Shown: positions 36,529 through 46,888, counted from the stretch's first letter. The stretch is 64,000 nt of DNA from Metabacillus niabensis (GCF_020524345.1 NZ_JAIVLH010000017.1:62001-126000); one strand, 5' to 3'. Numbers and translations are program-made. Notes: generated by a model not told the origin, from the sequence alone.

Positions 36529-37134
36529 TCAGGCAACGTTTGCAATACCTTGTTCATCAAAAAGACTTTGGATTTTGTTTACTTGTTCCTTATTCTCTAT
36601 CACAACATATTTTGTTGTGAAAAATAGTGTACCTTTTACTTTTACCGAAAGCTTGTAACCGTTATCAACTCTTGTGCTATATCCATATAGCTCGTGCCAA
36701 CGAATGATTTTTTCTGTTTTATAGGATTGAACTTGTTGAGTAGAATAGTACCTGCCATCTAAAATGATTCCATCTGCTAAAACATAGAAACAACTTTTAT
36801 GTTTTACCGCGCTGATAAGAATAAAAAATAGATAGGCAGAGCTAATGAAGGATGACTTTAACCAGTCAGTTGTAAGAACCATAATAAGAAGAATGAATAG
36901 TAGTAGTAATGCAAAGAATGTTCCCCACTTTACATATTGATACGTTTTTGTATTCTTCGATAACGGCTCCATCTCTTTCCATTCGTTCGGGATCAGAATA
37001 TGTTGAAAATCTGTTTGTCTTTTTGGAAAAAGAGCATCATGAGACATTTCTGCAGCTTTTTTAATATTTAATCGATATTGAATTAAATATCCAATACCTA
37101 TAAGAAAGATAATGATATAAAGTATATCAATCAT
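36529..37134 (-). CDS. Membrane protein of unknown function, 201 residues
   Basis: The product has an N-terminal helix (residues 3-18), two further helices around 70-85 and 90-112, and a soluble C-terminal domain of about 85 residues (KHKSCFYVLADGIILDGRYYS, HELYGYSTRVDNGYKL). The layout resembles small bacterial proteins with a PH-like or DUF5673-type cytosolic domain, but I cannot place it with certainty. Start has GAGGAGGAAGAGG. It lies alone between yhgD and the amidase and is transcribed in the same direction. Confidence 0.7.
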   Translation of the reverse strand: MIDILYIIIFLIGIGYLIQYRLNIKKAAEMSHDALFPKRQTDFQHILIPNEWKEMEPLSKNTKTYQYVKWGTFFALLLLFILLIMVLTTDWLKSSFISSAYLFFILISAVKHKSCFYVLADGIILDGRYYSTQQVQSYKTEKIIRWHELYGYSTRVDNGYKLSVKVKGTLFFTTKYVVIENKEQVNKIQSLFDEQGIANVA

Positions 37135-37253
37135 TTGATCCTCTTCCTCCTCTATATTAAATTCTATAGGTGAATTCTTCTTTATATATTATACGGAACA
37201 AGTTTGTAATAGGTTTCATAGAATATGTAATATTTTACAACCCCTTAAATATA

Positions 37254-37286
37254 AAAAACTGATCAGCTTTTGCGATCAGTTTTTAT
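37254..37286 (-). terminator. Terminator of the amidase gene
   Basis: AAAAACTGATC and GATCAGTTTTT pair, loop AGCTTTTGC; T-run on the minus strand. Confidence 0.85.
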
Positions 37287-38752
37287 CGTTTAAATGGAGC
37301 TGCCCGATATTTTGTTCCTTGTTCAAACGAATAAGCAATTTCTATTAAGGTCGGCTCCATATAAGCCTTCGCTGTAAAAGTAATTCCCACAGGTTCTCCT
37401 TCATTCGTGTACCCCGCAGGCACAGTAATCGATGGGTAGCCCGCTTTTGCCGGAATCATCTCACCATTAGCATTTGGAAAGACAAGCGCGTCTAATTTAT
37501 GCTCGTTCATAGCAGCACCTATCCCTTTTGTTTTAGATAAATAATCATCTTTTTCTAAACTCTCCAGGTATTCGGGGGAGGTTAGATTACCACTTGTCAA
37601 ATCGGCATCAAGAAAAATCTTTTGTCCATACTTTAACGCTTTTTCGCCTAATTGTTCATTCGCTTGTATCAGATCAGTTAACGTACGGATTCCAACACTT
37701 GAGTCGATTGTTTTTAAATAGGCTTGAAGGTCGGCTTTAAATTCATAAAGCATCACATTTATATCCCAGTTTTCATTTGTTGAAGGGATATCAATTGAAT
37801 CAATAACAATAGCACCTAGCTCTTCTAATTTCTTAATACTTTGATTCATCACGGCAAGTTGTGACTCACTTAGTTCATCAAAATAGGGATTGCGTGCAAT
37901 TCCAATTCTTTTTCCAGACAGTCCATCATTTTTTAGATGATGTGTGAAATCATGATGAACTAACTCATTGCTTTGTGTTGCAGCATCTAAAGGATCTATC
38001 CCCATTAAACTATTAAGTAAGATGGTGGCATCTTTTACTGTTCTCGCCATCGGACCTGCCGTATCTTGTGTATGAGAAATTGGGATAATTCCTTTTCGAC
38101 TAATAAGTCCCACTGTTGGCTTAATCCCAACAAGCGAGTTTTGACTGGCAGGACTTAATATAGAGCCGGAAGTTTCAGTTCCAACTGCTGCAACAGCTAA
38201 ATTTGCTGCAATGGCTGCTCCGGAACCCGAGCTAGAGCCTCCAACTATAAATGAAGCACCATACGGATTCAAGACTTGACCACCTCTTGAACTGTAGCCT
38301 GACGGCATGTCTTCTGCTATGAAGTTCGCCCATTCTGTTAGATTCGTCTTACCTAAAATAATAGCTCCAGCCTCTCTCAGCTGCTTTACTAGAGTGGCAT
38401 CTTCCTTTGCATATGAATTGGCTAGCACTAGAGATCCTGCACTTGTATGCATTTTATCTGCAGTATCAATATTATCTTTAATTAGTATTGGTATACCATG
38501 TAACAGCCCGCGAGATCCCTTTGTTTTTCGTTCATAATCAAGTGCAGCAGCAATATGTAATGCATCCGGATTAACTTCGATAATGGAATTTAATTTTGGT
38601 CCGGATTGGTCGATGTCAGCTATTCTTGATAAATACATGAGGACTAAGTCTCTGGATGTGATCTCATAACGATCAAGTTTTTCTTGGATTTCATCAACTG
38701 TTACTTCTACCAGCCATTCATTTTTCAACTTGTTAAGCTGCTCATTTATCAT
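37283..38752 (-). CDS. Amidase signature family hydrolase
   Basis: A 489-residue protein of the amidase signature family. The Ser-cis-Ser-Lys triad is visible: Lys in GIPILIKDNID, the G/S-rich loop GGSSSGSGAAIAANLAVAA, and the nucleophile Ser in GTETSGSI. Members hydrolyse amides or peptide-amide bonds; the substrate is unknown and it is not GatA (it lacks the operon and the usual motifs). The ATG at 38752 is preceded by AAGGAAGGGG at 8 nt. An upstream ATG at 38779 has a weaker site. In B. subtilis hemY would lie here after hemH. Confidence 0.9.
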   Translation of the reverse strand: MINEQLNKLKNEWLVEVTVDEIQEKLDRYEITSRDLVLMYLSRIADIDQSGPKLNSIIEVNPDALHIAAALDYERKTKGSRGLLHGIPILIKDNIDTADKMHTSAGSLVLANSYAKEDATLVKQLREAGAIILGKTNLTEWANFIAEDMPSGYSSRGGQVLNPYGASFIVGGSSSGSGAAIAANLAVAAVGTETSGSILSPASQNSLVGIKPTVGLISRKGIIPISHTQDTAGPMARTVKDATILLNSLMGIDPLDAATQSNELVHHDFTHHLKNDGLSGKRIGIARNPYFDELSESQLAVMNQSIKKLEELGAIVIDSIDIPSTNENWDINVMLYEFKADLQAYLKTIDSSVGIRTLTDLIQANEQLGEKALKYGQKIFLDADLTSGNLTSPEYLESLEKDDYLSKTKGIGAAMNEHKLDALVFPNANGEMIPAKAGYPSITVPAGYTNEGEPVGITFTAKAYMEPTLIEIAYSFEQGTKYRAAPFKR

Positions 38753-38811
38753 GCTTGTTACCCCTTCCTTGTCACTCATACTCCCATTTTACTTGTTACA
38801 TCCCCAACTTA

Positions 38812-38848
38812 CAAAAAAAGCAGCAAAACACTTTGTTTCACTGCTTCT
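38812..38848 (-). terminator. Terminator of hemH
   Basis: GAAGCAGTGAAACA and TGTTTTGCTGCTT form an imperfect stem followed by TTTTTT on the minus strand. Confidence 0.75.
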
Positions 38849-38853
38849 GTTTC

Positions 38854-39783
38854 TTATTTATTTACATGTTTTAATACAACTGTTGCCAGGCAGTCAATGA
38901 ACTCAGGTTTTGCATTTGGCATTTCAGGACGATAGTAGCTTGCTCCTAATTCATCCGTGATTACCTTACATTCATAATCATTATCGTACAGAACTTCCAA
39001 ATGATCTGCTACAAAACCGACCGGCACATAAACAAATGTTTTATAGCCTTCATTATATAAATCTCTTGTTAAATCTTGAACATCCGGTCCTAACCATGGC
39101 TCAGGTGTGTTACCGGCACTTTGCCATCCAGTCACATACTTTTTAACTCCCGCTGCTTCCGCAATTAAATCAGCTGTTTCCTGTAATTGCTGTGGATATG
39201 GATCTCCGTTTGCAGTTATCTTTTCTGGTAAGCTATGTGCAGAAACAACTAATACTGATGAGTCTTTTTCTTCTTGTGTCATACTGCTGTATGTTTTTTC
39301 CAGTTGATCTGCCCAATAAGAAATAAATTTTGGCTCTGTGTACCAGCTTTCAACAGATGTAATCGTTAAGCCTCCAAGCTTTTCTGCTTCTTCCTTTGCC
39401 CGTCCATTATAAGACTTAACACTGAACGTAGAGAAATGAGGAGCTAATACAATACTTACCGCTTCTTTAATGCCATCTTCATGCATTTGTTTGACAGCAT
39501 CCTCGACAAATGGCTCAATATGCTTTAAACCAAGATACATCTTAAATTCAATTTCATCTTGAATATCATTTAAATGCTGTTCAAGCTTCTCTGCTTGTTC
39601 TAACGTAATCTTAGCTAGTGGCGAAATACCACCAATAGCTTCATAGCGATCTTTTAAGTCCTGAAGCATTTCGGGTGCCGGTTTACGTCCATGCCTAATA
39701 TGAGTGTAATAGCGCTCGATATCCTCCTCTTTATAAGGCGTACCGTATGCCATTACTAGTAATCCCATTTTTTTCTTACTCAC
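38854..39783 (-). CDS. hemH: Coproporphyrin/proto ferrochelatase
   Basis: A 309-residue ferrochelatase. Catalytic His183 is in VVSAHSLPE and the conserved acidic residue is in [10 protein letters not shown] near 263; Tyr13 in MAYGTP is the loop residue discussed for release of product. In Firmicutes HemH (CpfC) inserts iron into coproporphyrin III. Starts with GTG at 39783 after GAGGTGA. Follows hemE by 34 nt in one transcript. The usual third gene hemY is absent; a terminator and an amidase gene follow. Confidence 0.94.
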   Translation of the reverse strand: MSKKKMGLLVMAYGTPYKEEDIERYYTHIRHGRKPAPEMLQDLKDRYEAIGGISPLAKITLEQAEKLEQHLNDIQDEIEFKMYLGLKHIEPFVEDAVKQMHEDGIKEAVSIVLAPHFSTFSVKSYNGRAKEEAEKLGGLTITSVESWYTEPKFISYWADQLEKTYSSMTQEEKDSSVLVVSAHSLPEKITANGDPYPQQLQETADLIAEAAGVKKYVTGWQSAGNTPEPWLGPDVQDLTRDLYNEGYKTFVYVPVGFVADHLEVLYDNDYECKVITDELGASYYRPEMPNAKPEFIDCLATVVLKHVNK

Positions 39784-39817
39784 TTGAATTCACCTCATGA
39801 TTCTATTATTTAAAAGG

Positions 39818-40870
39818 TTATTGACCTACTTTTGCTTTCTTCGTGTAATCATGAACAAATGATGTTAATTGTTTTAATGATTCCGGGTTTACTTGTGGGA
39901 AAACACCATGTCCAAGATTAAATATATATCCATCCTGCTTCATCCCTTGGTCTAATATTTCCTTTGCTCTTTCTTCAATTACTTCCCAAGGAGATAGTAA
40001 GATTGCCGGGTCAAGATTTCCTTGCAATGATTTTGTAAGTCCCATTGAACGAGCCTCTTGTATTGGAAGTCTCCAATCCAATCCAACAACATCAAGCGGG
40101 AGGTCATGCCATTCGTTTGCTAGATGACTTGCACCTACACCGAACATAATTAGTGGTACATTTTCCCCTTTTAGTTCACTAAAGATTCTCTCCATCGTTG
40201 GCTTAATATACACACGGTAATCGGCCACATTTAATGCACCTACCCATGAATCAAAAACCTGGATAGCCTTTGCACCAGCACGAATTTGAGCTTTTACATA
40301 TGTAATACTCACTTCCGCAAGTTTATCCATTAAAGCAAACCATGCATGCGGCTCTGAATACATAAACGCTTTTGTCTTGTTGTAGTTTTTTGAAGGACCG
40401 CCTTCAATCATATAACTGGCAAGAGTAAAAGGAGCTCCGGTAAAGCCGATAAGAGGAACTTCCAGCTGCTCTTTGGTTAGTAATTTTATTGTATCTAATA
40501 CATAAGGAACATCACGTTCCGGATCAATCTCTCCCAGTCTCTCAACATCTTGAATAGAACGAATCGGATCATCAATAACTGGACCAATTCCTGATTTAAT
40601 CTCCACATTTACACCAATTGCCGGAAGTGGTGTCATAATATCTTTATAAAGAATGGCAGCATCCACATCATACTGTTCAACAGGCAGCCTTGTCACATAC
40701 GCACAAAGCTCTGGTTGATGTGTAATCTCAAATAAGCTGTATTTTTCTTTAATCGCACGATATTCAGGCTGTGACCTGCCTGCTTGTCTCATATACCAAA
40801 CTGGTACATAATCTGTCTTTTCTCCACGACACGCCTTAAGAAACGTATCATTGATTTTCTTTTCAGCCAT
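39818..40870 (-). CDS. hemE: Uroporphyrinogen decarboxylase
   Basis: A 350-residue enzyme that decarboxylates uroporphyrinogen III to coproporphyrinogen III. The N-terminal [13 protein letters not shown] motif (Arg pair binding the substrate), [25 protein letters not shown] and LQGNLDP are the family landmarks. The ATG at 40870 follows AAGGTGG; the frame to 40897 has none. First gene of hemEH. The upstream sequence is a dispersed palindromic element rather than an obvious promoter. Confidence 0.95.
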   Translation of the reverse strand: MAEKKINDTFLKACRGEKTDYVPVWYMRQAGRSQPEYRAIKEKYSLFEITHQPELCAYVTRLPVEQYDVDAAILYKDIMTPLPAIGVNVEIKSGIGPVIDDPIRSIQDVERLGEIDPERDVPYVLDTIKLLTKEQLEVPLIGFTGAPFTLASYMIEGGPSKNYNKTKAFMYSEPHAWFALMDKLAEVSITYVKAQIRAGAKAIQVFDSWVGALNVADYRVYIKPTMERIFSELKGENVPLIMFGVGASHLANEWHDLPLDVVGLDWRLPIQEARSMGLTKSLQGNLDPAILLSPWEVIEERAKEILDQGMKQDGYIFNLGHGVFPQVNPESLKQLTSFVHDYTKKAKVGQ

Positions 40871-40900
40871 TCCGAAAGTCCACCTTTCTATGTACAAAAG

Positions 40901-41030
40901 CGCAAGCGCCTTGATCAGCCTCGGGCAAATAAGACGATTAAGAATAGAAGGCGTTCTTTGCCTTCAATTCTTAATTGGCTTATAACCTCGAGGGGCTAGG
41001 CGCTGGAGCTGGATGTCAAAGCGCTTATCC
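40901..41030. repeat. Dispersed palindromic repeat upstream of hemE
   Basis: The left arm AAGCGCAAGCGCCT pairs loosely with the right AGGCGCTGGAGCT. Inside is a strong hairpin at 40937-40975 (ATTAAGAAT-GAAGGC / GCCTT-ATTCTTAAT). Pieces occur at 28587 and 47971, so it is a dispersed family. It stands between pbpF and hemE and may carry signals of hemE transcription. Confidence 0.7.
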
Positions 41031-41209
41031 ACATTAAAAAATTTTATAATTTTCTTAGCACCACAAAAGGCCAATCCCCAATTATTAAATTATATTAATT
41101 ATAAAGTAATACTTATTCTATATTATTCTCTCTGCACTTTCAACTATAACGGTTTCATTTCCGGTTGTATAGCATAGATCGGCAAATGTCAAAAAAAAGA
41201 CGAAAACAC

Positions 41210-43354
41210 TTAGTTTGTGGAACTAAATAATGTTGGCTTTTCGGTTGATGTTTGTTTTCCTTCTTCATTTGTTTGAACATTATATGGAGCTACAGAATAT
41301 GTTGCATCCGAAAAAACATTCGCAAATGGAATTTCATAATATCCTTTCCCTGTTACAGTTCCAACAAGTTTCTTTTCATCGTTTTGTACGGATTCGTAAA
41401 TACGATATTCAACACGTTCATCTGATAAAGGTTCCCATTCCAGTGTTAATGTAATTAACCCTAATGGCTTAAACGTATATTTTGCATTCACTTTTTCAAT
41501 CTCTTTCATTCTTATCGGACTTTCCAAGTCTTCTACACCCTTCGGAATGGAAAAAGCTACGTTTTGGTCCCAATCTGCCTCGGTTAAGATATCCTTAAAT
41601 AATTTGGTTGGAAAAGAACTGCCGTGTTTCAAGTAATGGTCTTTGTCTGTTTTATCATAGCCCATCCACAAAGCTCCAACAACATTCTCAGTGTAACCGA
41701 CAAACCAAGCATCTTTTGCAGCCCCTTTTATACCTGGAAATGAGGTTGTACCTGTTTTACCGGCAAGTTCTCCATTAAACGTACCATTTTGCGCAGTACC
41801 TTCACTTACAACATGCTGTAGCATTCGTGTCATATCCCAAGCAGTTTGTGGGGAATATACTGGAGCTGGTTGAGATTGATGCTTCGCAATGACCTTACCA
41901 TCCCGATCTTTTATTTCATTAATAAGGAACGTATCACTATAGTTTCCATTCGCAGTGAACGTTCGATAGGCATTTGCCATTTGGAGTGGTGTAACACCTT
42001 CAGATAATCCGCCTAACGCAATGGCCAATCCATTATCTTTAATATCAATTCCTACTTTATGCAAGTATTCCTTGCTCTCTTTAATGCCTAGTTCAGATAA
42101 AGCCCATACAGCCGCAGCATTTTTTGAAGAAACAATGGCATCGAACATCGAAACTTCCCCTGCATATTGCTGATCAACATTTTGCGGAGAATAATCTCCA
42201 TACGATAATTTTTCATCTTTTAATAGAGAATATGGCTGAAAAAGTTTTGATTCCAGCGTCGGTGCATACACAGCAACGGGTTTAAAAGTAGACCCGGGTT
42301 GTCTTGTTATATTCAAACGATTTAATCCCTTCGGCACATAATCACGACCACCAATAGCGGCTATGATACCACCTGATTTATTATCCATTAACACAAAGGC
42401 ACCTTGAGCGGTTTCATCTGTTCCTGGAAAATATTCAGCTTTTTGGAATAACTCATATGCAGATTGCTGGAGATTTACCTTAAGCGGCACTTTAATTGTG
42501 TAGCCGCCTCTTAGTAGCTCTTCATTCGAGATGGCATATTTTTCCTTTGCTTCATCAAAAACCATGTCAACATATGTTGTGAGCCATGGATTCTCCTGTT
42601 TCTTATTCACATGAAGCTTCACTGTTTTTCCTTGGGTTCTTACAGCCTCTTCATAAGAAATATAGCGCTGATCTCCCATTAAACTTAAAATCGTATCTCT
42701 TCTTTCCTTACTTTTTTCACTATTAACTATTGGAGAATAAGTGGAAGGAGCCTTTGGTATACCTGCAAGTAATGCGCCCTCCTCTAACGTTAACTCTGAA
42801 ACATCTTTATTAAAGTAAAGATTCGCGGCAGCTTTGATTCCATATGCACCATGCCCAAAATAAACCTGATTCAAATACATTTCAAGCAGCTTTGATTTGC
42901 TGTACCGTTTTTCAAGGTTCACGGCAATAATTGCTTCTTTAGTTTTTCTCAACCATGTTTTATCATTTGTCAGGAAGATGTTTTTGGCTAACTGTTGAGT
43001 AATCGTACTGCCGCCTTCTACCTTCCCGCCGGCAAGAATATCCTTGTAAAGAGCACGGCTAATCGCTTTAATATCAATGCCATGATGGTCATAAAAGCGT
43101 TGATCCTCTACAGAGATAAATGCCTGTTGAACATATTCAGGAATATCTGATATATCAACAAGTTCACGGTTTTCTATATAAAGTTTTGTTATTTCATTTC
43201 CTTCTTCATCAACAAGTTTAGATGCTGTATTCATAACGAGTTTTTCTTCATCTAAGACATAATTACCCATGAAAATGATAAAAAGATAGCCGAGTAGAGC
43301 GAAGATGACAATGGAGACTACTGCAATCGTTGATAAGATGAACTTTCTTTTCAT
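41210..43354 (-). CDS. pbpF: Class A penicillin-binding protein PbpF
   Basis: A 714-residue bifunctional peptidoglycan synthase. Short cytosolic tail and one membrane helix (about 5-30), transglycosylase domain (about 55-230; catalytic Glu83 in SVEDQRFYDHHG, GGSTITQQLAKN), transpeptidase domain with the active-site serine in PGSTFKP (Ser355-Lys358), SSKN, and GELAGKTGTT. A C-terminal FN3-like domain (about 620-700) follows. Position next to hemE and opposite hmoB matches B. subtilis pbpF. Start has AAGGGGTGATGAT. Confidence 0.93.
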   Translation of the reverse strand: MKRKFILSTIAVVSIVIFALLGYLFIIFMGNYVLDEEKLVMNTASKLVDEEGNEITKLYIENRELVDISDIPEYVQQAFISVEDQRFYDHHGIDIKAISRALYKDILAGGKVEGGSTITQQLAKNIFLTNDKTWLRKTKEAIIAVNLEKRYSKSKLLEMYLNQVYFGHGAYGIKAAANLYFNKDVSELTLEEGALLAGIPKAPSTYSPIVNSEKSKERRDTILSLMGDQRYISYEEAVRTQGKTVKLHVNKKQENPWLTTYVDMVFDEAKEKYAISNEELLRGGYTIKVPLKVNLQQSAYELFQKAEYFPGTDETAQGAFVLMDNKSGGIIAAIGGRDYVPKGLNRLNITRQPGSTFKPVAVYAPTLESKLFQPYSLLKDEKLSYGDYSPQNVDQQYAGEVSMFDAIVSSKNAAAVWALSELGIKESKEYLHKVGIDIKDNGLAIALGGLSEGVTPLQMANAYRTFTANGNYSDTFLINEIKDRDGKVIAKHQSQPAPVYSPQTAWDMTRMLQHVVSEGTAQNGTFNGELAGKTGTTSFPGIKGAAKDAWFVGYTENVVGALWMGYDKTDKDHYLKHGSSFPTKLFKDILTEADWDQNVAFSIPKGVEDLESPIRMKEIEKVNAKYTFKPLGLITLTLEWEPLSDERVEYRIYESVQNDEKKLVGTVTGKGYYEIPFANVFSDATYSVAPYNVQTNEEGKQTSTEKPTLFSSTN

Positions 43355-43503
43355 ATCATCACCCCTTTTAAGCTTAGTATTGTTAAAATTAGGTATGTAT
43401 ATGTGTTAAAACATTACAATTGGAAAAATAATAAAGGTCATTGTTATAATGTCATTGAATAACTCTTAAGTGTCAAGACAAAAAAATTGAGGTGATTCAT
43501 AAG

Positions 43504-44010
43504 ATGCTTTACGTTACATATGGAACAGTCGATTATTTAGAAAAATTGGTAAAAAAGCATAGCAATGAGACATTATTACTGATGGCCAACCAAGATACAG
43601 CCGTTCTTTTTCATGAAACTGAAGGCGCAACCATCTTTAATGAACCAAAAAAATACGATGTATTAGACTCAACCGGTATTATCACGAACGGTACTTTTGC
43701 CGTTTTAAATAATATCCCTGTTTCAGATGAAGGCAGACCACTGTTTGAAAAGAGATTTAGCGAAAGAGCTCGATTAATCGAAAAAGAACCAGGGTTTTCC
43801 GCCATTCGTGTTTTGCGTCCAACTCGTGGTGACACGTATATTATTCTAACACTATGGGAAAGTGAACAACACTTCAAGGCTTGGCAGGATTCAAAAGCCT
43901 ATGAACACGCTCATAAAAAAAGAGGCAGCGAAGAAGGAATTGACCGAAAATCTATCTTTCCACGGCCTTCATATGTTACAACATATACAAAGGTTGCTAT
44001 CGAAAATTAA
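43504..44010 (+). CDS. hmoB: Heme-degrading monooxygenase HmoB (YhgC)
   Basis: A 168-residue protein of the dimeric ferredoxin-like (ABM) fold, with two tandem domains. Motifs: NNIPVSDEGRPLFEKRF and EPGFSAIRVLRPTRGDTYII, and HKKRGSEEGI. HmoB degrades heme to release iron. The ATG at 43504 follows AGGTGA at the right distance; the GTG at 43492 lies within the ribosome site. Divergent from pbpF. It links heme turnover with the adjacent hemEH synthesis genes. Confidence 0.9.
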   Translation: MLYVTYGTVDYLEKLVKKHSNETLLLMANQDTAVLFHETEGATIFNEPKKYDVLDSTGIITNGTFAVLNNIPVSDEGRPLFEKRFSERARLIEKEPGFSAIRVLRPTRGDTYIILTLWESEQHFKAWQDSKAYEHAHKKRGSEEGIDRKSIFPRPSYVTTYTKVAIEN

Positions 44011-44027
44011 CTCTAGACGAATAACCA

Positions 44028-44060
44028 AGGACAATCATGCAGGACTGTCTCTTTTTTGTT
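44028..44060 (+). terminator. Terminator of hmoB
   Basis: GGACAATC and GGACTGTC-type arms with one mismatch around ATGCA, then TCTTTTTTG. Confidence 0.65.
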
Positions 44061-44279
44061 TAACTTGCAGTACTTTTGACAATATTTCCTTGGAAATGAC
44101 AACTTCTTTCTACATAACTTTACCCTGAGTTTTCCTATGTTACACAAATTCTCTACAATTTTGACAAACAACGAGTTTATATGAAAAAAATATCCTTCTC
44201 CCCTTTCTCACACCTGCCTAACTTTGTTCATAAAGTGTAATAAATACCTTTTAGGCATTTGCTTAAGGAGTGATGAAAA

Positions 44280-45668
44280 ATGGGGGTAGAAATAACACTC
44301 ATTCATTGGGTTTATTTATTATTTATTATCGGTATCATTGGCTTTATGTTATTTCGTCGTGATACAACGATTGTTTGTATAGTTGGCATTCTCTCTGTAG
44401 CAGCTTTCTCAACCTTATCTGTTAGTGATTCAATTTCAAGTTTATTTAATAGTTTTATTTTTGCCATTACTGAATTATTGCCTACAATTCTCGTTATTTC
44501 GATTATCGTTGCAATGAGTAAAATTCTGATGAAATCAGGAATTAATGAAGTGATGATTGCTCCTTTTTCCAAGATTATAAAAAATCCCACTACTGCCTAT
44601 TGGACGATCGGAATCCTTATGATGATTATTTCCTTTTTCTTTTGGCCATCACCAGCTGTTGCATTAATAGGGGCAGTTTTATTACCAGTCGCAATTAGAG
44701 CCGGTCTGCCAGCCCTTGGAGTTGCAGTTGCGATTAATTTATTTGGCCATGGAATCGCCTTGTCCGGGGATTTTATTATTCAAGCAGCTCCGAAACTAAC
44801 AGCAGATGCGGCAGGAATTCCTGTAGGAGACGTAGTTGGGGCAAGTGTTCCACTCGTCATTACGATGGGGCTTGTTACTACAGTTACAGCTTTCTTCTTA
44901 TTAAGAAGAGATATGAAATTAGGTAAGTCTTTCCCGACCGTTTCTACAGAAACAGCAAACGAAAAAGCAGATCACAGTCTTTTATCCTCTTCAACAAAAA
45001 GGTTATTGGCTATTCTCATCCCATTGATCTTTTTAGTAGATGTTTTGTTAATGATTACATTGAACTTACAAGGCGGTGATGCTACAGCCTTAATAGGTGG
45101 AACAGCGCTTCTTATCTTAATTTTGACCACTTGCTTAACACATAAGAAAAAAGGTCTTGAAGAATCTACTAATTATTTAGTTCAAGGTTTTCAATTCGGA
45201 TTTAGAGTGTTCGGTCCTGTTATCCCTATTGCCGCCTTCTTCTATCTAGGTGATGCAGGTTTTTACACGATCATTGGAGAATATCTCCCAAAAAGTTCGG
45301 AAGGAATTGTTAATGACCTGGGTGTTGCATTGGCAACCATAGTCCCTCTAACTCCTGAAGTTGGGGCTATCACATTAACAGGTGTTGGTATTTTAACCGG
45401 GTTGGATGGTTCAGGCTTTTCGGGTATTTCTTTAGCGGGATCCATCGCACAGTTATTCTCAGCAGCGATTGGGGTTAGTACTGCAACTTTAACAGCATTA
45501 GGTCAGGTAACGGCTATATGGGTTGGCGGAGGTACGATTATCCCTTGGGCACTCATACCTGCCGCCGCAATTTGTGGGGTCGATCCGTTTGAGCTGGCCA
45601 GGAGGAACTTGCTTCCAGTAGCCATTGGACTGATTATCACAACCATTGTTGCTATGTTTCTTTTATAG
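44280..45668 (+). CDS. yhfA: YhfA, putative integral membrane transporter
   Basis: A 462-residue polytopic membrane protein with about eleven hydrophobic segments. Notable stretches: FFWPSPAVALIGAVLLP, INLFGHGIALSGDF and TALGQVTAIWVGGG. It resembles the GntP/CitM-like or Na+/H+ antiporter-type permease fold, but the substrate is unknown. Position between hmoB and the yhaA region agrees with B. subtilis yhfA. Start has AAGGAGTGATG. A strong hairpin follows. Confidence 0.82.
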   Translation: MGVEITLIHWVYLLFIIGIIGFMLFRRDTTIVCIVGILSVAAFSTLSVSDSISSLFNSFIFAITELLPTILVISIIVAMSKILMKSGINEVMIAPFSKIIKNPTTAYWTIGILMMIISFFFWPSPAVALIGAVLLPVAIRAGLPALGVAVAINLFGHGIALSGDFIIQAAPKLTADAAGIPVGDVVGASVPLVITMGLVTTVTAFFLLRRDMKLGKSFPTVSTETANEKADHSLLSSSTKRLLAILIPLIFLVDVLLMITLNLQGGDATALIGGTALLILILTTCLTHKKKGLEESTNYLVQGFQFGFRVFGPVIPIAAFFYLGDAGFYTIIGEYLPKSSEGIVNDLGVALATIVPLTPEVGAITLTGVGILTGLDGSGFSGISLAGSIAQLFSAAIGVSTATLTALGQVTAIWVGGGTIIPWALIPAAAICGVDPFELARRNLLPVAIGLIITTIVAMFLL

Positions 45669-45670
45669 TA

Positions 45671-45726
45671 ATTTTTTAAAAGGGAGGGCCCGGGAATTCC
45701 GTGTCATCCCTTTTAAAAATTTTCTT
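45671..45726 (+). terminator. Terminator of yhfA
   Basis: ATTTTTTAAAAGGGA and TCCCTTTTAAAAAT pair around a GC-rich loop, then TTTTC. Confidence 0.8.
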
Positions 45727-45797
45727 CTGATGTCAACAATCTTTCCTGTGATTTGTCTCTCATTTCAACTAAAATACTAGTGAGGGGAGGAATTTTT

Positions 45798-46826
45798 TTG
45801 AAACATCAGATTATTGTTGTAGGTTGTGGCAGCATGGCTAATACATGGATTGACTATGTCTTACAAAGGGATTCTGCAGAAATTGTAGCATTTGTTGATG
45901 TTCATCTTGAAACAGCAGCATCAATGGCAGCAAGTAAACAATTACAGGTACCTGTTTATTCAGATTTAGGAGATGCTCTAGCCGCTCATCAACATGTGAA
46001 CCTTGTCTTTGACGTCACCATTCCAGAGGCTCATAAGCAAATTGTGTCAACTGCCTTACAAGCAAACTGCCATGTTTTCGGAGAAAAGCCAATGGCAGAA
46101 TCAATGAAGGATGCACGTGAATTATTGGACATATCCCAGGATACAGGATTTACTTACACAGTTATGCAAAACAGAAGATATAACAAACAAATCCGTGCGT
46201 TACGCTCAATCCTTGCTAATAATGAAATTGGTCATATTAACTCTATTCACGCTGACTTTTTCTTGGGGCCTCATTTTGGAGGATTTCGTGAAGCAATGGA
46301 TAGTCCACTCATTCTTGATATGGCGATTCATACATTTGATCAAGCAAGATATGTAACAAATGCAGATCCTGTGTCTGTTTATTGTCATGAATACAATCCA
46401 TCAAGCTCCTGGTACGAAGGTAATGCGTCGGCATCCTGTATCTTTGAAATGAGCAATGGAGTGGTATTTACATACCAGGGATCCTGGAGTGCTGAAGGAT
46501 TAAATACATCCTGGGAATCGGATTGGCGTGTTATCGGCAGCAAAGGAACAGCGAAATGGGATGGATTTCACCTTCCTTTTTATGAAGTTATTGACGAAAC
46601 GAAGCCAACTGACTTTTTCCGTCCAGTTATTCGAAAAGAAGCGGAAGATACTTATTCCGGTCATGAAGGACATTGGGGCTGCTTAGACGAAATGTTTTCA
46701 GCGTTAGAACAGAACCGGAAAGCTGAAACTGATTGTGAAGACAATATTAAAAGTATGGCAATGGTATTTGCTGCAATCGAAAGCGCGCGGACTGGTAAGA
46801 AGGTTTTCATTGAGGATATTTGTTAG
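45798..46826 (+). CDS. Gfo/Idh/MocA-family oxidoreductase
   Basis: A 342-residue NAD(P)-dependent oxidoreductase: Rossmann motif VVGCGSMANTW at residues 6-16, EKPMAESMKDAR (the E-K-P motif of this family, about 95), and LILDMAIHTFDQARY. Substrate not predictable; family members oxidise sugars and inositols. The TTG at 45798 follows GGGGAGG and gives MKHQIIVVGCG; the ORF to 45753 is less likely. It stands alone. Confidence 0.87.
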   Translation: MKHQIIVVGCGSMANTWIDYVLQRDSAEIVAFVDVHLETAASMAASKQLQVPVYSDLGDALAAHQHVNLVFDVTIPEAHKQIVSTALQANCHVFGEKPMAESMKDARELLDISQDTGFTYTVMQNRRYNKQIRALRSILANNEIGHINSIHADFFLGPHFGGFREAMDSPLILDMAIHTFDQARYVTNADPVSVYCHEYNPSSSWYEGNASASCIFEMSNGVVFTYQGSWSAEGLNTSWESDWRVIGSKGTAKWDGFHLPFYEVIDETKPTDFFRPVIRKEAEDTYSGHEGHWGCLDEMFSALEQNRKAETDCEDNIKSMAMVFAAIESARTGKKVFIEDIC

Positions 46827-46841
46827 CGTTAACATCAAATA

Positions 46842-46880
46842 GGAAGAAAAGGCATTCACCTTTTCTTCCTTCTTTCTTTT
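46842..46880. terminator. Terminator between oxidoreductase genes
   Basis: GGAAGAAAAGG and CCTTTTCTTCC pair around CATTCA, with T-rich tract; between convergent genes. Confidence 0.85.
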
Positions 46881-46888
46881 ATACATCT

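Noticed and set aside
44312-44590. 92-residue minus strand ORF
   Set aside because: Antisense to the first part of yhfA; hydrophobic codons keep the other strand open. No ribosome site.
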